From: Simiduia aestuariiviva
Lineage (GTDB): Bacteria; Pseudomonadota; Gammaproteobacteria; Pseudomonadales; Cellvibrionaceae
Reading direction: 5' to 3'
Assembly (NCBI RefSeq): GCF_014192475.1
Contig: NZ_JACHXZ010000002.1
Span: 416,524-480,523 of the forward strand
DNA: 64,000 bases
Positions 36,241 through 45,462 of the stretch are shown in pieces. Position 1 is the first letter of the stretch. Every line of letters starts with the position of its first letter. The notes under the pieces are model-generated. The model had not been told where the DNA came from and did not search any database. It saw only the letters and a program-made list of their open reading frames with translations. A program made the position numbers and the translations under genes.

Positions 36241-37929
36241 TTACTTGTCTTGACTCTGCATCTGCGCCTTGATCAGGTCGCCGATAGTGGCAGGACCAGA
36301 AGCTGGTGCATCTGACTGCTTATTGCTGTGCTCTTTGATAGCCGCTTTCTCATCGTCAACATCCTTAGACTTGACAGAAAGGTTGATCACGCGGTTCTTA
36401 CGATCCACGTTGATGATCTTGGCTTCAACAGATTCACCTTCTTTCAGTACATTGCGAGCATCTTCAACTTTGTCGCGGCTGATTTCAGACGCCTTCAAGG
36501 TTGCTTCCACATCATCGGCGAGAAGGATGGTGGCGCCCTTTGCGTCAACTTCTTTCACGGTACCGGTAACGATGGTGCCCTTGTCGTTGGTGGCAACATA
36601 TTCACTGAAGGGGTCTTGATCCAACTGCTTGATACCCAAGGAAATGCGCTCGCGTTCTGGGTCGATGGCAAGAATAACGGTTTCCAGCTCATCGCCCTTC
36701 TTGTACTTACGCACGGCTTCTTCGCCAGCTTCGTTCCAAGAGATGTCTGACAAGTGGACCAAACCGTCAATGCCACCGTCGAGACCGATGAAGATACCGA
36801 AGTCAGTGATTGACTTGATTTTACCGGAGATCTTGTCGTTCTTGGCGAACAGACGACCAAACGCATCCCATGGGTTTTCTTGACACTGCTTGATACCCAG
36901 GGAGATACGACGACGCTCTTCGTCGATATCCAGAACCATCACTTCCACTTCGTCGCCCACATTGACAACTTTAGATGGGTGGATGTTCTTGTTGGTCCAA
37001 TCCATTTCTGAAACGTGTACCAGACCTTCTACACCCTCTTCCAGCTCGGCAAAACAGCCGTAGTCGGTCAGATTGGTAACCACGGCCTTAACCTTAGCAC
37101 CTTCTGGGTAGCGGTTGGTGATAGCGGCCCATGGATCTTCGCCCAACTGCTTCAGGCCAAGAGACACACGGTTGCGCTCACGATCGAACTTCAATACTTT
37201 AACGTCAATCTCATCGCCTACCGCAACGATTTCACTTGGGTGCTTAATGCGCTTCCAAGCCATATCGGTGATGTGCAACAGGCCGTCAACGCCACCCAAA
37301 TCAACGAATGCGCCGTAGTCGGTCAGGTTCTTAACGATACCCTTAACCGCCATGCCTTCTTGCAGGCTCGCCAACAGCTCTTCACGCTCAGCGGAATTCG
37401 CTTGCTCCAGCACTGCACGACGGGAAACAACAACGTTGTTGCGCTTCTGATCCAGCTTAATAACCTTAAATTCTAACTCTTTACCTTCTAGGTGAGCGGT
37501 TTCGCGCACTGGGCGAACATCAACCAACGAACCTGGCAAGAAAGCGCGGATGCTGGCAACGTCAACGGTGAAACCACCCTTAACCTTGCCATTGATAACA
37601 CCGGTAACCACTTCATCAGCAGCGTGTGCAGCTTCCAGAACCTTCCACGCTTCAGCACGCTTGGCCTTCTCGCGGGATAGGCGGGTTTCACCGAAACCAT
37701 CTTCAACGGTTTCTAGGGCAACCTGAACTTCGTCACCAATGGACAGAGTCAGCTCACCGTTATCATTCTTGAACTGCTCGGCGGGAATTACGCCTTCAGA
37801 TTTCAGACCAGCGTGAACAGTCACCCAGTCTTTGTCGATATCGATAACAACGCCGGTAACGATTGTTCCGGGGACCATATCAACGGATTTCAAACTTTCT
37901 TCAAAGAGTTCTGCAAAGCTTTCGCTCAT
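36241..37929 (-). CDS. rpsA: 30S ribosomal protein S1
   Basis: This protein of about 562 residues has six S1 RNA-binding domains, seen as repeated motifs such as [22 protein letters not shown] and [19 protein letters not shown] (given in part). It brings mRNA to the 30S subunit. The start [12 protein letters not shown] at 37929 is the family standard. The long frame upstream to 38004 is not coding. A stable hairpin at 38034-38072 lies in its leader; S1 genes are known to be self-regulated through the leader in E. coli. cmk lies 177 bases upstream, the usual order. Confidence 0.97.
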   Translation of the reverse strand: MSESFAELFEESLKSVDMVPGTIVTGVVIDIDKDWVTVHAGLKSEGVIPAEQFKNDNGELTLSIGDEVQVALETVEDGFGETRLSREKAKRAEAWKVLEAAHAADEVVTGVINGKVKGGFTVDVASIRAFLPGSLVDVRPVRETAHLEGKELEFKVIKLDQKRNNVVVSRRAVLEQANSAEREELLASLQEGMAVKGIVKNLTDYGAFVDLGGVDGLLHITDMAWKRIKHPSEIVAVGDEIDVKVLKFDRERNRVSLGLKQLGEDPWAAITNRYPEGAKVKAVVTNLTDYGCFAELEEGVEGLVHVSEMDWTNKNIHPSKVVNVGDEVEVMVLDIDEERRRISLGIKQCQENPWDAFGRLFAKNDKISGKIKSITDFGIFIGLDGGIDGLVHLSDISWNEAGEEAVRKYKKGDELETVILAIDPERERISLGIKQLDQDPFSEYVATNDKGTIVTGTVKEVDAKGATILLADDVEATLKASEISRDKVEDARNVLKEGESVEAKIINVDRKNRVINLSVKSKDVDDEKAAIKEHSNKQSDAPASGPATIGDLIKAQMQSQDK

Positions 37930-38033
37930 GAGGCTACCTATATATACGACACGGAGACCGAGGATGCCCTTGGGGCGAAGATGGGGTCTACCGCTGTACC
38001 GCAAAGCCAGTTCTGCGGGCCGGTTTATAAAAA

Positions 38034-38072
38034 GTACTTATGCGCTTTCTTTCTGGCAAAGCCGCTAAGTAC
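38034..38072 (-). promoter_or_regulatory. Hairpin in the rpsA leader
   Basis: On the minus strand GTACTTAGCG pairs with CGC-A-TAAGTAC, a 10-bp stem with one bulged A, and CTTT and AAAG can pair inside the loop. It lies about 105 bases upstream of the rpsA start. In E. coli, S1 protein controls its own translation through leader hairpins, so this is a candidate for the same kind of control. The structure is read by eye and has not been tested by folding or covariation. Confidence 0.4.
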
Positions 38073-38106
38073 AACCACTGAAAAACACCAAATTTCGTAC
38101 TTGGAA

Positions 38107-38775
38107 CTAGCGATTGTCGACTATCGCTAATATCGCATCCTGCACGTCATCAATACCCATTTGCGAGCTGTCTATAATCACAGCATCCTCTGCAGGCTTG
38201 AGGGGTGAGACCTGTCGATTCATATCCCGAGAGTCACGCTCTTGGATGTCCTCCAGCAAGCGCGCGAGACTAACAGATTCACCTCTGGCTTTCAACTGGT
38301 TAAAACGCCTGTTTGCCCGCTCCTCTGCGCTCGCCGTGAGGAATATCTTAATGGTTGCATTGGGAAACACGACAGTACCCATGTCGCGACCATCGGCCAC
38401 CAAACCCGGGGGGGCGGCAAAATCCCGCTGACGCTCTAACAGTGCGGCCCGCACCTCTGGGAGCGCCGCTACTTTTGACGCTACGAGACCGACCTCCTCC
38501 AATCTGATGGCCTGACTAACATCCTCACCATTCAGAAATGCAGCGACCCCTTCACTCCCAAGCTTAAAACTTACGGGCAGTGTTCGCGCTAACTCAGCCA
38601 GTTTAACGACATCATCAGGATCCACTGCCTGACGAATACTACACAAGGCCACCAGTCGATATAAGGCGCCACTATCCAACAGTTGTAGCCCAAGCTTTTG
38701 GGCCACTCGCTGACTTATGGTGCCCTTGCCAGAGCCACTCGGGCCATCAATAGTGATAATAAGCGCTTCGGTCAC
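38107..38775 (-). CDS. cmk: Cytidylate kinase
   Basis: This 222-residue enzyme phosphorylates CMP and dCMP. The P-loop TIDGPSGSGKGTISQRVA is N-terminal, DSGALYRLVAL follows, and the VADGRDMGTVVFPNA motif and the RDSRDMNR lid are in place. The start is GTG with a GAGGAT upstream. It is followed by rpsA as in most gammaproteobacteria. The usual upstream neighbour aroA is separated from it here by a comEA-like gene, galU and a phosphomannomutase gene. Confidence 0.96.
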   Translation of the reverse strand: MTEALIITIDGPSGSGKGTISQRVAQKLGLQLLDSGALYRLVALCSIRQAVDPDDVVKLAELARTLPVSFKLGSEGVAAFLNGEDVSQAIRLEEVGLVASKVAALPEVRAALLERQRDFAAPPGLVADGRDMGTVVFPNATIKIFLTASAEERANRRFNQLKARGESVSLARLLEDIQERDSRDMNRQVSPLKPAEDAVIIDSSQMGIDDVQDAILAIVDNR

Positions 38776-38837
38776 CGATACATCCTCAAAAAGCGAGAAT
38801 TATATCAGTCCGAATGTGCTAATTGGGAAAAGGAAAA

Positions 38838-38883
38838 AGAGTTTACAGCGAAAGGTGGGCTAGTTAAGGGTGCTGTAAACTCT
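38838..38883 (-). terminator. Long inverted repeat, likely terminator of the comEA-like transcript
   Basis: AGAGTTTACAGC and GCTGTAAACTCT form a perfect 12-bp stem with a 22-base loop. On the minus strand the stem runs straight into TTTTTCCTTTT, so it has the form of an intrinsic terminator for the comEA-like gene or for a small RNA. The loop is longer than usual for a terminator. Confidence 0.55.
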
Positions 38884-38885
38884 GA

Positions 38886-38983
38886 AACGACTCTACGGGA
38901 CAGGTGCCTAGGTGCTGCCGACACATCATGTACTGGCACTGGCTCCCTGCACGCACACAAAGCACCTGACCGGTAGAGTCGTT
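38886..38983 (-). repeat. 98-base imperfect inverted repeat next to the terminator
   Basis: AACGACTCTAC (38886-38896) pairs with GTAGAGTCGTT (38973-38983), and CAGGTGC pairs with GCACCTG inside it, giving 20 of 22 matched positions. The arms enclose about 54 bases. It starts 7 bases after the comEA-like stop and ends two bases before the next inverted repeat. The two hairpins in series, closed by a T-run, look like a structured 3' UTR or a small RNA. A remnant of a small mobile element is an alternative. Confidence 0.5.
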
Positions 38984-38990
38984 AAAAGGA

Positions 38991-39320
38991 CTACTTGAGT
39001 GAAATCAAAGCACGATTTTTCTCAACCGTTGCGGAGCCGATACCTTTAACTTCCGCCAGCTGCTCAACCTTGACGAACTTGCCAACTTTATTTCGGTATT
39101 CAATGATCGCTTTAGCTTTTTTCAGCCCAACCCCTTTAAGCCCAGCAGCAAGCTGCTCGGCAGAGGCTGTATTGATATTTACAGACTTGGATTGAACCTG
39201 CGATTTTGCGCTAGCAACCTGTTTTGCCGACTCAGCTAATGCGATGGGAGTCATTGCAACTGACGACATGCCGACAAGTATTGCCAAACAAAAAGCAGTA
39301 GAAGTGCGTAGATTACGCAT
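38991..39320 (-). CDS. ComEA-like helix-hairpin-helix protein
   Basis: This 109-residue protein has a signal peptide (residues 1-29, ending PIALAES), a short linker and a helix-hairpin-helix pair of the ComEA type (SVNINTASAEQLAAGLKGVG, then VEQLAEVKGIGSATVEKN). Such proteins bind DNA in the periplasm; ComEA is needed for DNA uptake in competent bacteria, but short paralogues exist with unclear roles. A GGAGG lies 9 bases before the ATG. The upstream 262 bases hold no gene I can support. Confidence 0.88.
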   Translation of the reverse strand: MRNLRTSTAFCLAILVGMSSVAMTPIALAESAKQVASAKSQVQSKSVNINTASAEQLAAGLKGVGLKKAKAIIEYRNKVGKFVKVEQLAEVKGIGSATVEKNRALISLK

Positions 39321-39582
39321 GGGAAAACCTCCATGTTAATTAATTGTCATCCATAACTTTTCTTTGAATTGCCAGCCCTGTACCGATCCAGCAAGTACAG
39401 ATTATGACAGAAATGCGTTTAAATCTTGTCGCAAATAACGTCAAATTGTGTGGGATATTGCTTACTTCAATCGTACCAATTAGCGCTGCGACTTAAGGTG
39501 TCAATTATTTTTGCCGATCTTGGTTCCAGCGTACTTGGAATACTGGCACCTAAGGGTACATTAGGGTGATTTTTCGAAAACC

Positions 39583-40467
39583 TTAAAAATTTAATTTGTT
39601 GAGGTGCGCAATCGCTGCCTCGCGCAGATCGCTCCTATTGAGCGCCATATCAATTGTCGCTTGTAGGTAACCTTCTTTACTACCGCAATCGTAGCGACGA
39701 CCGCTATAGCGATGAGAATACACATTTTCTTCATTCAACAGCGCTGCTATGCCATCCGTCAATTGTATTTCGCCCCCGGCGCCACGCGGCTGAGTGCGAA
39801 TTTTTTTAAACACATTGGGTGAAAGGATATATCGACCTGCCACCGCCAAGGTTGAAGGAGCTTCCTCGGGATCTGGCTTTTCGATCATGCCGAAAATTTT
39901 GGCAGTTTGATCTTTATTACCATGCACATCCAATATGCCATAGCGAAAAGTGTGTGCTTTTGGCACATCTTGCGTAGCCAACACTGAACCGCCGGTTTCC
40001 TGATGGACGTCAACCATTTGCTGCAATATTGGCCGCTCGCCAACCATCAAATCATCAGCCAACAAAACTGCAAAGAACTCATTCCCAACAAGCGCTTCTG
40101 CACAACAAATCGCATGCCCCAATCCCAGGGCCTGCGGTTGACGCACGTACACACACTGCATGTCGGCGGGCTTTACCGAGCGCACGAGCTCTAGCATTTG
40201 CTGCTTATTGGCCTGCTCGAGCTCATGCTCCAATTCAAACGCAGTGTCGAAGTGATCCTCAATTGCACGCTTGTGACGCCCCGTGACAAATATCATTTCC
40301 CTAATTCCGGCGGCGTAGGCTTCTTCCACCGCATATTGAATTAAGGGGCGATCCACAATGGGAAGCATCTCCTTCGGAATCGCTTTAGTCGCGGGCAGGA
40401 ATCGGGTGCCCATACCCGCCACTGGAAATATTGCCTTAGTAATCGGTTTCATTTTTGACTCTGCCAT
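39583..40467 (-). CDS. galU: UTP-glucose-1-phosphate uridylyltransferase
   Basis: This 294-residue enzyme makes UDP-glucose, a donor for cell-surface glycans. [20 protein letters not shown] near the N-terminus, [13 protein letters not shown] and the [10 protein letters not shown] motif are the family signatures. The start has a near-perfect GGGAGG 5 bases upstream. It follows the phosphomannomutase gene by about 36 bases, so the two likely form one sugar-nucleotide unit. Confidence 0.96.
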   Translation of the reverse strand: MAESKMKPITKAIFPVAGMGTRFLPATKAIPKEMLPIVDRPLIQYAVEEAYAAGIREMIFVTGRHKRAIEDHFDTAFELEHELEQANKQQMLELVRSVKPADMQCVYVRQPQALGLGHAICCAEALVGNEFFAVLLADDLMVGERPILQQMVDVHQETGGSVLATQDVPKAHTFRYGILDVHGNKDQTAKIFGMIEKPDPEEAPSTLAVAGRYILSPNVFKKIRTQPRGAGGEIQLTDGIAALLNEENVYSHRYSGRRYDCGSKEGYLQATIDMALNRSDLREAAIAHLNKLNF

Positions 40468-40503
40468 CCGTGCCTCCCAAAAAGAATAGGTACAATATCT
40501 TAG

Positions 40504-41856
40504 TTAAGACCTAACTATCGCTAAAATATCCTTGGTTTTTTGCTCCATTAGTGCTCTATCACCGCGTGCTTCTACATTGAGTCGTACGACGGGTTCTGTA
40601 TTTGACATGCGAAGATTAAATCGCCAATCATCAAAGCTAACGCTTATACCATCCGTTTTATCGATCGCCGTTGCAGAGGAGCCATAGTGCTCAAGCACGC
40701 GCTCAATGGCCAATGTAGCATCCTTAACCTTACTGTTAATTTCGCCCGGCGACGGGAAGCGCGCTATCCGTTCGGATAGCAACGACGACAAAGACTTACC
40801 CTTAACAGAGAGCAATTCAGCCACTAACAACCATGGAATCATACCGCTATCACAATAAAAGAAATCCCTAAAATAATGATGCGCACTCATCTCGCCGCCG
40901 TACACCGCATCTTCTTCGCGCATCTTTTCTTTGATAAAGGCATGACCTGTTTTGGATTGAATAGCCTGCCCGCCATTTAACTTGGCAATATCTAGCGTAT
41001 TCCAAGTAAGTCTAGGATCGTGAATTACTTTCTCACCTGGATACTTTAGCAAGAACGCTTCAGCCAACAGGCCTACAATGTAGTAACCCTCGACAAATGC
41101 GCCCGTCTCGTCGAATAAGAAGCAGCGGTCGAAATCCCCGTCCCAGGCAATTCCCATGTCGGCACCATGTTCGCGGACAGCATCAATCGTTGCCTGCCTA
41201 TTGTGCTCCTCCAGTGGATTAGGTATTCCGTTGGGAAAATTTCCATTTGGCTCATGCTGTATTTTGACGATATCAAAGGGCAGGTGTTTTTCAATCGCAT
41301 CAATAACATGCCCTGCGGCGCCATTCCCGGCATTTACCACTAACTTAAGGGGCTTGAGATTGTCCACGTTTACGTAAGTCAACAAGTGCTCGATATAAGC
41401 TTGCAACACATCTACCTGAGTAACACTGCCTTTTTGTTCAGCAATGGGCGGAAATTGATTGCGCTCCGCCAAACCTTTTATCTCAAGCAAACCCGTATCG
41501 TTGCTAATCGGCCTTGAATTAGCCCTCACCATCTTCATGCCGTTGTAATCAATTGGATTATGGCTCGCAGTGACAACCACGCCGCCATCCACGCGAAGGT
41601 GACTGGTCGCAAAGTAGATTTCTTCTGTGCCACACATACCAATATCGAGCACATTTACACCTGAGTCGGTCAACCCTTTGGCAAACGCATTTTTTAATGC
41701 CTCACTGGTCAATCGCACATCGCCACCCACCACGACTTGCGCCGGCTTGAGAAACTCCGCGTAAGCGCGACCAATTCGGTACGCAATATCCTCATTAAGT
41801 TCCGCACCGAGTTTGCCGCGGATATCATACGCTTTGAAACAGGTAAGCGAGTCCAT
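40504..41856 (-). CDS. manB: Phosphomannomutase (CpsG/ManB type)
   Basis: This protein of about 450 residues converts mannose-6-phosphate to mannose-1-phosphate for GDP-mannose and derived sugars; some relatives also use glucose phosphates. The active-site serine is in [17 protein letters not shown], the metal loop is [12 protein letters not shown], and the sugar loop is [10 protein letters not shown]. The N-terminus [20 protein letters not shown] is very close in style to E. coli CpsG. The ATG at 41856 has GGAGG upstream. The longer frame to 41961 overlaps aroA and is rejected. Confidence 0.92.
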   Translation of the reverse strand: MDSLTCFKAYDIRGKLGAELNEDIAYRIGRAYAEFLKPAQVVVGGDVRLTSEALKNAFAKGLTDSGVNVLDIGMCGTEEIYFATSHLRVDGGVVVTASHNPIDYNGMKMVRANSRPISNDTGLLEIKGLAERNQFPPIAEQKGSVTQVDVLQAYIEHLLTYVNVDNLKPLKLVVNAGNGAAGHVIDAIEKHLPFDIVKIQHEPNGNFPNGIPNPLEEHNRQATIDAVREHGADMGIAWDGDFDRCFLFDETGAFVEGYYIVGLLAEAFLLKYPGEKVIHDPRLTWNTLDIAKLNGGQAIQSKTGHAFIKEKMREEDAVYGGEMSAHHYFRDFFYCDSGMIPWLLVAELLSVKGKSLSSLLSERIARFPSPGEINSKVKDATLAIERVLEHYGSSATAIDKTDGISVSFDDWRFNLRMSNTEPVVRLNVEARGDRALMEQKTKDILAIVRS

Positions 41857-41884
41857 GTAATAAATTGCCTCCAAATTAATTAAC

Positions 41885-44113
41885 TTAACTGTGCGCCAAC
41901 TGCATGCCGACCTGCGTTGCAAGTTCCCCAAAATTTGGAAACGATGTTGCCACATTTGCACAATTCAATATCTTTATCGGCGCTGTCGCTCTGAGCGAGG
42001 CAACTGAAAACGCCATTGCAATGCGATGGTCGCCGTGACTTTCCACAACGCCCCCTCCCAGTGTCCCGCCCTCAATAATTGCACCATCAGGTGTTGGTGT
42101 CGCGCTTATGCCTAATGCCACTAAACCGTCCACCATCACCTGAATTCTATCGCTTTCCTTAACACGTAACTCCTCTGCGCCGCGCAATACAGTTCGACCC
42201 TTTGCACAACTGGCCGCAATAAAAAGCACCGGAAATTCGTCAATTGCCAAAGGCACTTGATCTTCAGGTATTTCAATGCCGTGCAACGGTGCATATTTAA
42301 CGTGTAGGTTCGCAACGGGCTCGCCCCCCACAACAGCTTCATCCGTTATTTCAATGTGAGCACCCATTTCACGCAGAATATTGATTACTCCAATACGTGT
42401 TGGGTTCATACCTACATGAGTTAACGTCAAATCACTGCCCGGCGTAATAGACGCTGCCACCAAAAAAAATGCAGCGGAAGATATATCGGCTGGGACATCA
42501 ATTTTGGCCGACAAAAGCTGGCCACCCGAAACTAAGGACGCCGTATTGCCCTCACTCTTCACCTGATAGCCAAAGCCGCGCAACATGCGCTCAGTGTGAT
42601 CCCGAGTTGGCGCAGGCTCTACGATTGTGGTTGAACCATTGGCATACAAACCGGCGAGTAAAAGGCAGGACTTTACCTGCGCAGAAGCCATTGGCAGTTC
42701 ATAATGCAACCCAGTCAACTTAGCGCCCCCCTGGATTACAACGGGGGGCAAGCCCTTATCGCCACCTGCGGTTATCGACGCTCCCATCAACTGCAAAGGC
42801 TTAACAACACGGTTCATGGGCCGCTGCGACAGTGACTCATCACCAATCAATACAGAATCAAAGGATTGCCCCGCAAGAATACCGGCTAACAAACGCATAG
42901 AGGTGCCAGAGTTACCCACATATAGCGGTCCTGCTGGCTTTTGTAGGCCATAAAGCCCCACGCCATGTATCTTTACTTTGCCGTTATTTGGGCCCTCAAT
43001 TACAACCCCCATATCGCGAAACGCTTGCAGTGTTGCCAAAGCGTCTTCACCCTCCAAGAAACCGTCTACCTCGGTCACCCCCGTGGCTAGGGAGCCCAGC
43101 ATGATCGAGCGATGGGACATGGATTTATCGCCTGGCACGCGAATTTTGCCTTTAACCTGTCCACCAGGTTGTAGTTCGAATGTGACTTCTCTATTTTGCA
43201 TTTTGGGAACAAACGCCTGTTTATTTATTAATCGAGTAAAATGATCTCTCGCTTCTTTTGCTCGCGTGAACACACCGAGCATATATTCGCTATCATCTGA
43301 TGCGATAGCTCTACGCAAACGATTCAAGTTTGCAGAAAATAAATCGATCGCCTCCAAAACACTGGCGCGATTCGCGCGCATTATATCGTGCCACATGACC
43401 GGATCACTTGAGGCAATCCGTGTGAAATCACGAAATCCACCCGCGGCATATTTGAAAATGTCTTCATTTTCAGAATCATGCGCCAAGGTATCCACTAACG
43501 AAAATGCAATCGCATGCGGCAAATGACTGGTCGACGCTAAAATATCGTCATGCAATGCTATGGGCATTTTCATCACTAGCCCCCCTACCGCGCTCCACAT
43601 ACGCTCAACGCGCTCAATGTGTAACGGGTCGGTAAGTGATTCCGGGGTTAGTATTATTCTATGGTCGCGGTAGAGGTCTGGGTTTACAGCCGCCACCCCA
43701 CTTTTCTCTGAACCTGCAATGGGATGCCCCAGCACTAACTGAGGCGGAAGCTCGCCATAAATACGTCGCGCCGCCTCTGCCACACTACCTTTTACAGAAG
43801 CACCATCTGTAATAGTGACTTCCGAACTGAGATGTTCACAACATTGCTGAAGCACCACTTCAACGCTAAGCGTTGGCACCGCCACAAACACAACATCGCC
43901 AGAGCCCAACTCGTCCCCAAGCTCTGCAAGGGCTTGCACGCCACGATCAATAACACCAAGCCCCAGCGCGGTTTTAATTGTGGCTGTGCGCCGATCCACC
44001 CCAATGACTTCTGTGCAAGCATTTGCCGCCTTTAGAGCTGCCGCCAGACTGGACCCGATTAACCCCACCCCAACAACAACCAGCTTTTTGACAGCCAACC
44101 CATCAGGAGTCAC
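41885..44113 (-). CDS. tyrA-aroA: Fused prephenate dehydrogenase and EPSP synthase
   Basis: This 742-residue protein joins two steps of aromatic amino-acid synthesis. Residues 1-300 are TyrA-like, with the NAD motif [15 protein letters not shown] and [11 protein letters not shown]. Residues 315-742 are AroA, with [31 protein letters not shown] and the [15 protein letters not shown] motif. The same fusion is known in Pseudomonas and relatives. Its start overlaps the truncated cysC-like frame by 11 bases. Both domains look complete. Confidence 0.95.
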   Translation of the reverse strand: MTPDGLAVKKLVVVGVGLIGSSLAAALKAANACTEVIGVDRRTATIKTALGLGVIDRGVQALAELGDELGSGDVVFVAVPTLSVEVVLQQCCEHLSSEVTITDGASVKGSVAEAARRIYGELPPQLVLGHPIAGSEKSGVAAVNPDLYRDHRIILTPESLTDPLHIERVERMWSAVGGLVMKMPIALHDDILASTSHLPHAIAFSLVDTLAHDSENEDIFKYAAGGFRDFTRIASSDPVMWHDIMRANRASVLEAIDLFSANLNRLRRAIASDDSEYMLGVFTRAKEARDHFTRLINKQAFVPKMQNREVTFELQPGGQVKGKIRVPGDKSMSHRSIMLGSLATGVTEVDGFLEGEDALATLQAFRDMGVVIEGPNNGKVKIHGVGLYGLQKPAGPLYVGNSGTSMRLLAGILAGQSFDSVLIGDESLSQRPMNRVVKPLQLMGASITAGGDKGLPPVVIQGGAKLTGLHYELPMASAQVKSCLLLAGLYANGSTTIVEPAPTRDHTERMLRGFGYQVKSEGNTASLVSGGQLLSAKIDVPADISSAAFFLVAASITPGSDLTLTHVGMNPTRIGVINILREMGAHIEITDEAVVGGEPVANLHVKYAPLHGIEIPEDQVPLAIDEFPVLFIAASCAKGRTVLRGAEELRVKESDRIQVMVDGLVALGISATPTPDGAIIEGGTLGGGVVESHGDHRIAMAFSVASLRATAPIKILNCANVATSFPNFGELATQVGMQLAHS

Positions 44114-44321
44114 ACGACAGCCCCACGCGTTCCGAGATAAGGCCCTTTTCGGTCATAACCTTTACTAGGGCATCAACACTCTGAGGAATGCAGAGCGCCG
44201 TAGTATCTAAAACCAAATCTGGCGAGTTCGCAGCCTCGTATGGAGCGTCTATACCCCTGAAACGTTTTAGCTTACCCGACCTAGCCTTCCGACAAAGGCC
44301 GCTGGTATATTTATCGGACAC
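44103..44321 (-). pseudogene. Truncated APS kinase (cysC) C-terminal remnant
   Basis: This 72-codon frame starts with a GTG directly after the pheA stop and ends inside the tyrA start. Its protein contains GLCRKARSGKLKRF, RGIDAPYEAANSPDLVLDT and a final VMTEKGLI. This matches the last 60 residues of APS kinases (GLYxKAxxGEI, FTGIxxPYE, LD). The P-loop and all upstream catalytic parts are missing, so it cannot be a kinase. It differs from the local intact CysC, so it is not a recent copy of it. hisC commonly occupies this place between pheA and tyrA. It may be a translated fragment or a dead remnant. Confidence 0.6.
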
Positions 44322-45428
44322 TTACAACACGCCCTTTGGATAGGAACCCAACACCTTAAGGTCTGACACCTGCGCCGCAACATCGGCCAGCGCACTCTGC
44401 ACTGCCAGCTGATCAACATGGCCTTTAAAATCAATAAAGAACACATAGGTCCACGCTCCTGTTCGAGAGGGTCTTGTTTCAACGCGCGTTAAGTCTACTT
44501 TGTGCCGCTGAAAGGGCTCGAGCAGGCCATGTAAAGCACCCGGCGAATTTTTAACTGCCACGACAATAGAAGTTTTATCTTCGCCACTCGGTGGGACTTG
44601 CTCAGTGCCGATGATCAAGAATCGCGTGGAATTGTCCGGCTCATCTTCTATTTTTTCAGATAATACCTGCAACCCATACAATTCAGCAGCCATTTCACCG
44701 GCAATTGCAGCTGCATTCCATTCGCCTTTAATTCGCTTTGCCGCTTCTGCGTTGGAGTTTACGGCGATCCGTTCAGCTTTCGGATAGTGGGCGTCTAACC
44801 ACTTTCGACATTGCGCCAAGGATTGGGAATGGGAATAGATTCGAGTAATAGAGTCGGTATGGGTGACATCAGATACCATTAAATGGTGATGGATTCGCAA
44901 CTCCACTTCACCACAAATTTTAAGATTTGACCCAATGAAGTTATCTAAGGTGTGGGTAACAACACCCTCAGTGGAGTTTTCTACGGGCACCACGCCATAA
45001 TTCACAGCGCCTGCCTCCACCTCACGAAACACTTCATCAATAACAGACATTGGTCGCGTCACTGCACTACTACCAAAGTGTTTCAGGGCTGCCTGCTGTG
45101 TAAATGTGCCTTCTGGACCGAGAAATGCAACCTTGATCGGCTCCTCAAGCGCCAAACAGGCAGACATTATTTCGCGAAATAACCGAGCCACTTCTTCGTC
45201 ACCCAGTGGCCCTTCATTGCGCTCCATCGCCCGTCGCAAAACCTGCGCTTCACGCTCTGGCCGATAATATGTAACTAACGTCTCGCCACTGGCCTTCTTA
45301 ACTTCAGCAACGGATTGAGCACAACGTGCTCGCTCGCTGATCAACTTACCGATTTGCTCGTCAATTGCGTCAATGCGATCGCGAAGCGCCAGCAATTGCC
45401 GCTGCATATCTTCCTTCTCGGTAGCCAT
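44322..45428 (-). CDS. pheA: Chorismate mutase/prephenate dehydratase (P-protein)
   Basis: This 368-residue enzyme makes phenylpyruvate for phenylalanine. Residues 1-95 are the AroQ-type chorismate mutase (RDRIDAIDEQIGKLISERA), about 100-280 the dehydratase (FLGPEGTFTQQAALKHFG, VPVENSTEGVVTHT), and the rest the ACT regulatory domain with ESRPSRTG, where phenylalanine binds. An ATG at 45407 with AAGGA is an alternative start. serC, often found between gyrA and pheA in Pseudomonas, is absent. Confidence 0.96.
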   Translation of the reverse strand: MATEKEDMQRQLLALRDRIDAIDEQIGKLISERARCAQSVAEVKKASGETLVTYYRPEREAQVLRRAMERNEGPLGDEEVARLFREIMSACLALEEPIKVAFLGPEGTFTQQAALKHFGSSAVTRPMSVIDEVFREVEAGAVNYGVVPVENSTEGVVTHTLDNFIGSNLKICGEVELRIHHHLMVSDVTHTDSITRIYSHSQSLAQCRKWLDAHYPKAERIAVNSNAEAAKRIKGEWNAAAIAGEMAAELYGLQVLSEKIEDEPDNSTRFLIIGTEQVPPSGEDKTSIVVAVKNSPGALHGLLEPFQRHKVDLTRVETRPSRTGAWTYVFFIDFKGHVDQLAVQSALADVAAQVSDLKVLGSYPKGVL

Positions 45429-45462
45429 AAATTACCACTCAATAGTCACCAAAGGCCTGACA

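Noticed and set aside
36328-36750. 140-codon plus-strand open frame opposite rpsA
   Set aside because: It mirrors S1-domain codons; no known motif and no start signal.
44103-44321. Short hisC or start of hisC after pheA
   Set aside because: The translated frame matches the end of APS kinase and no aminotransferase motif is present.
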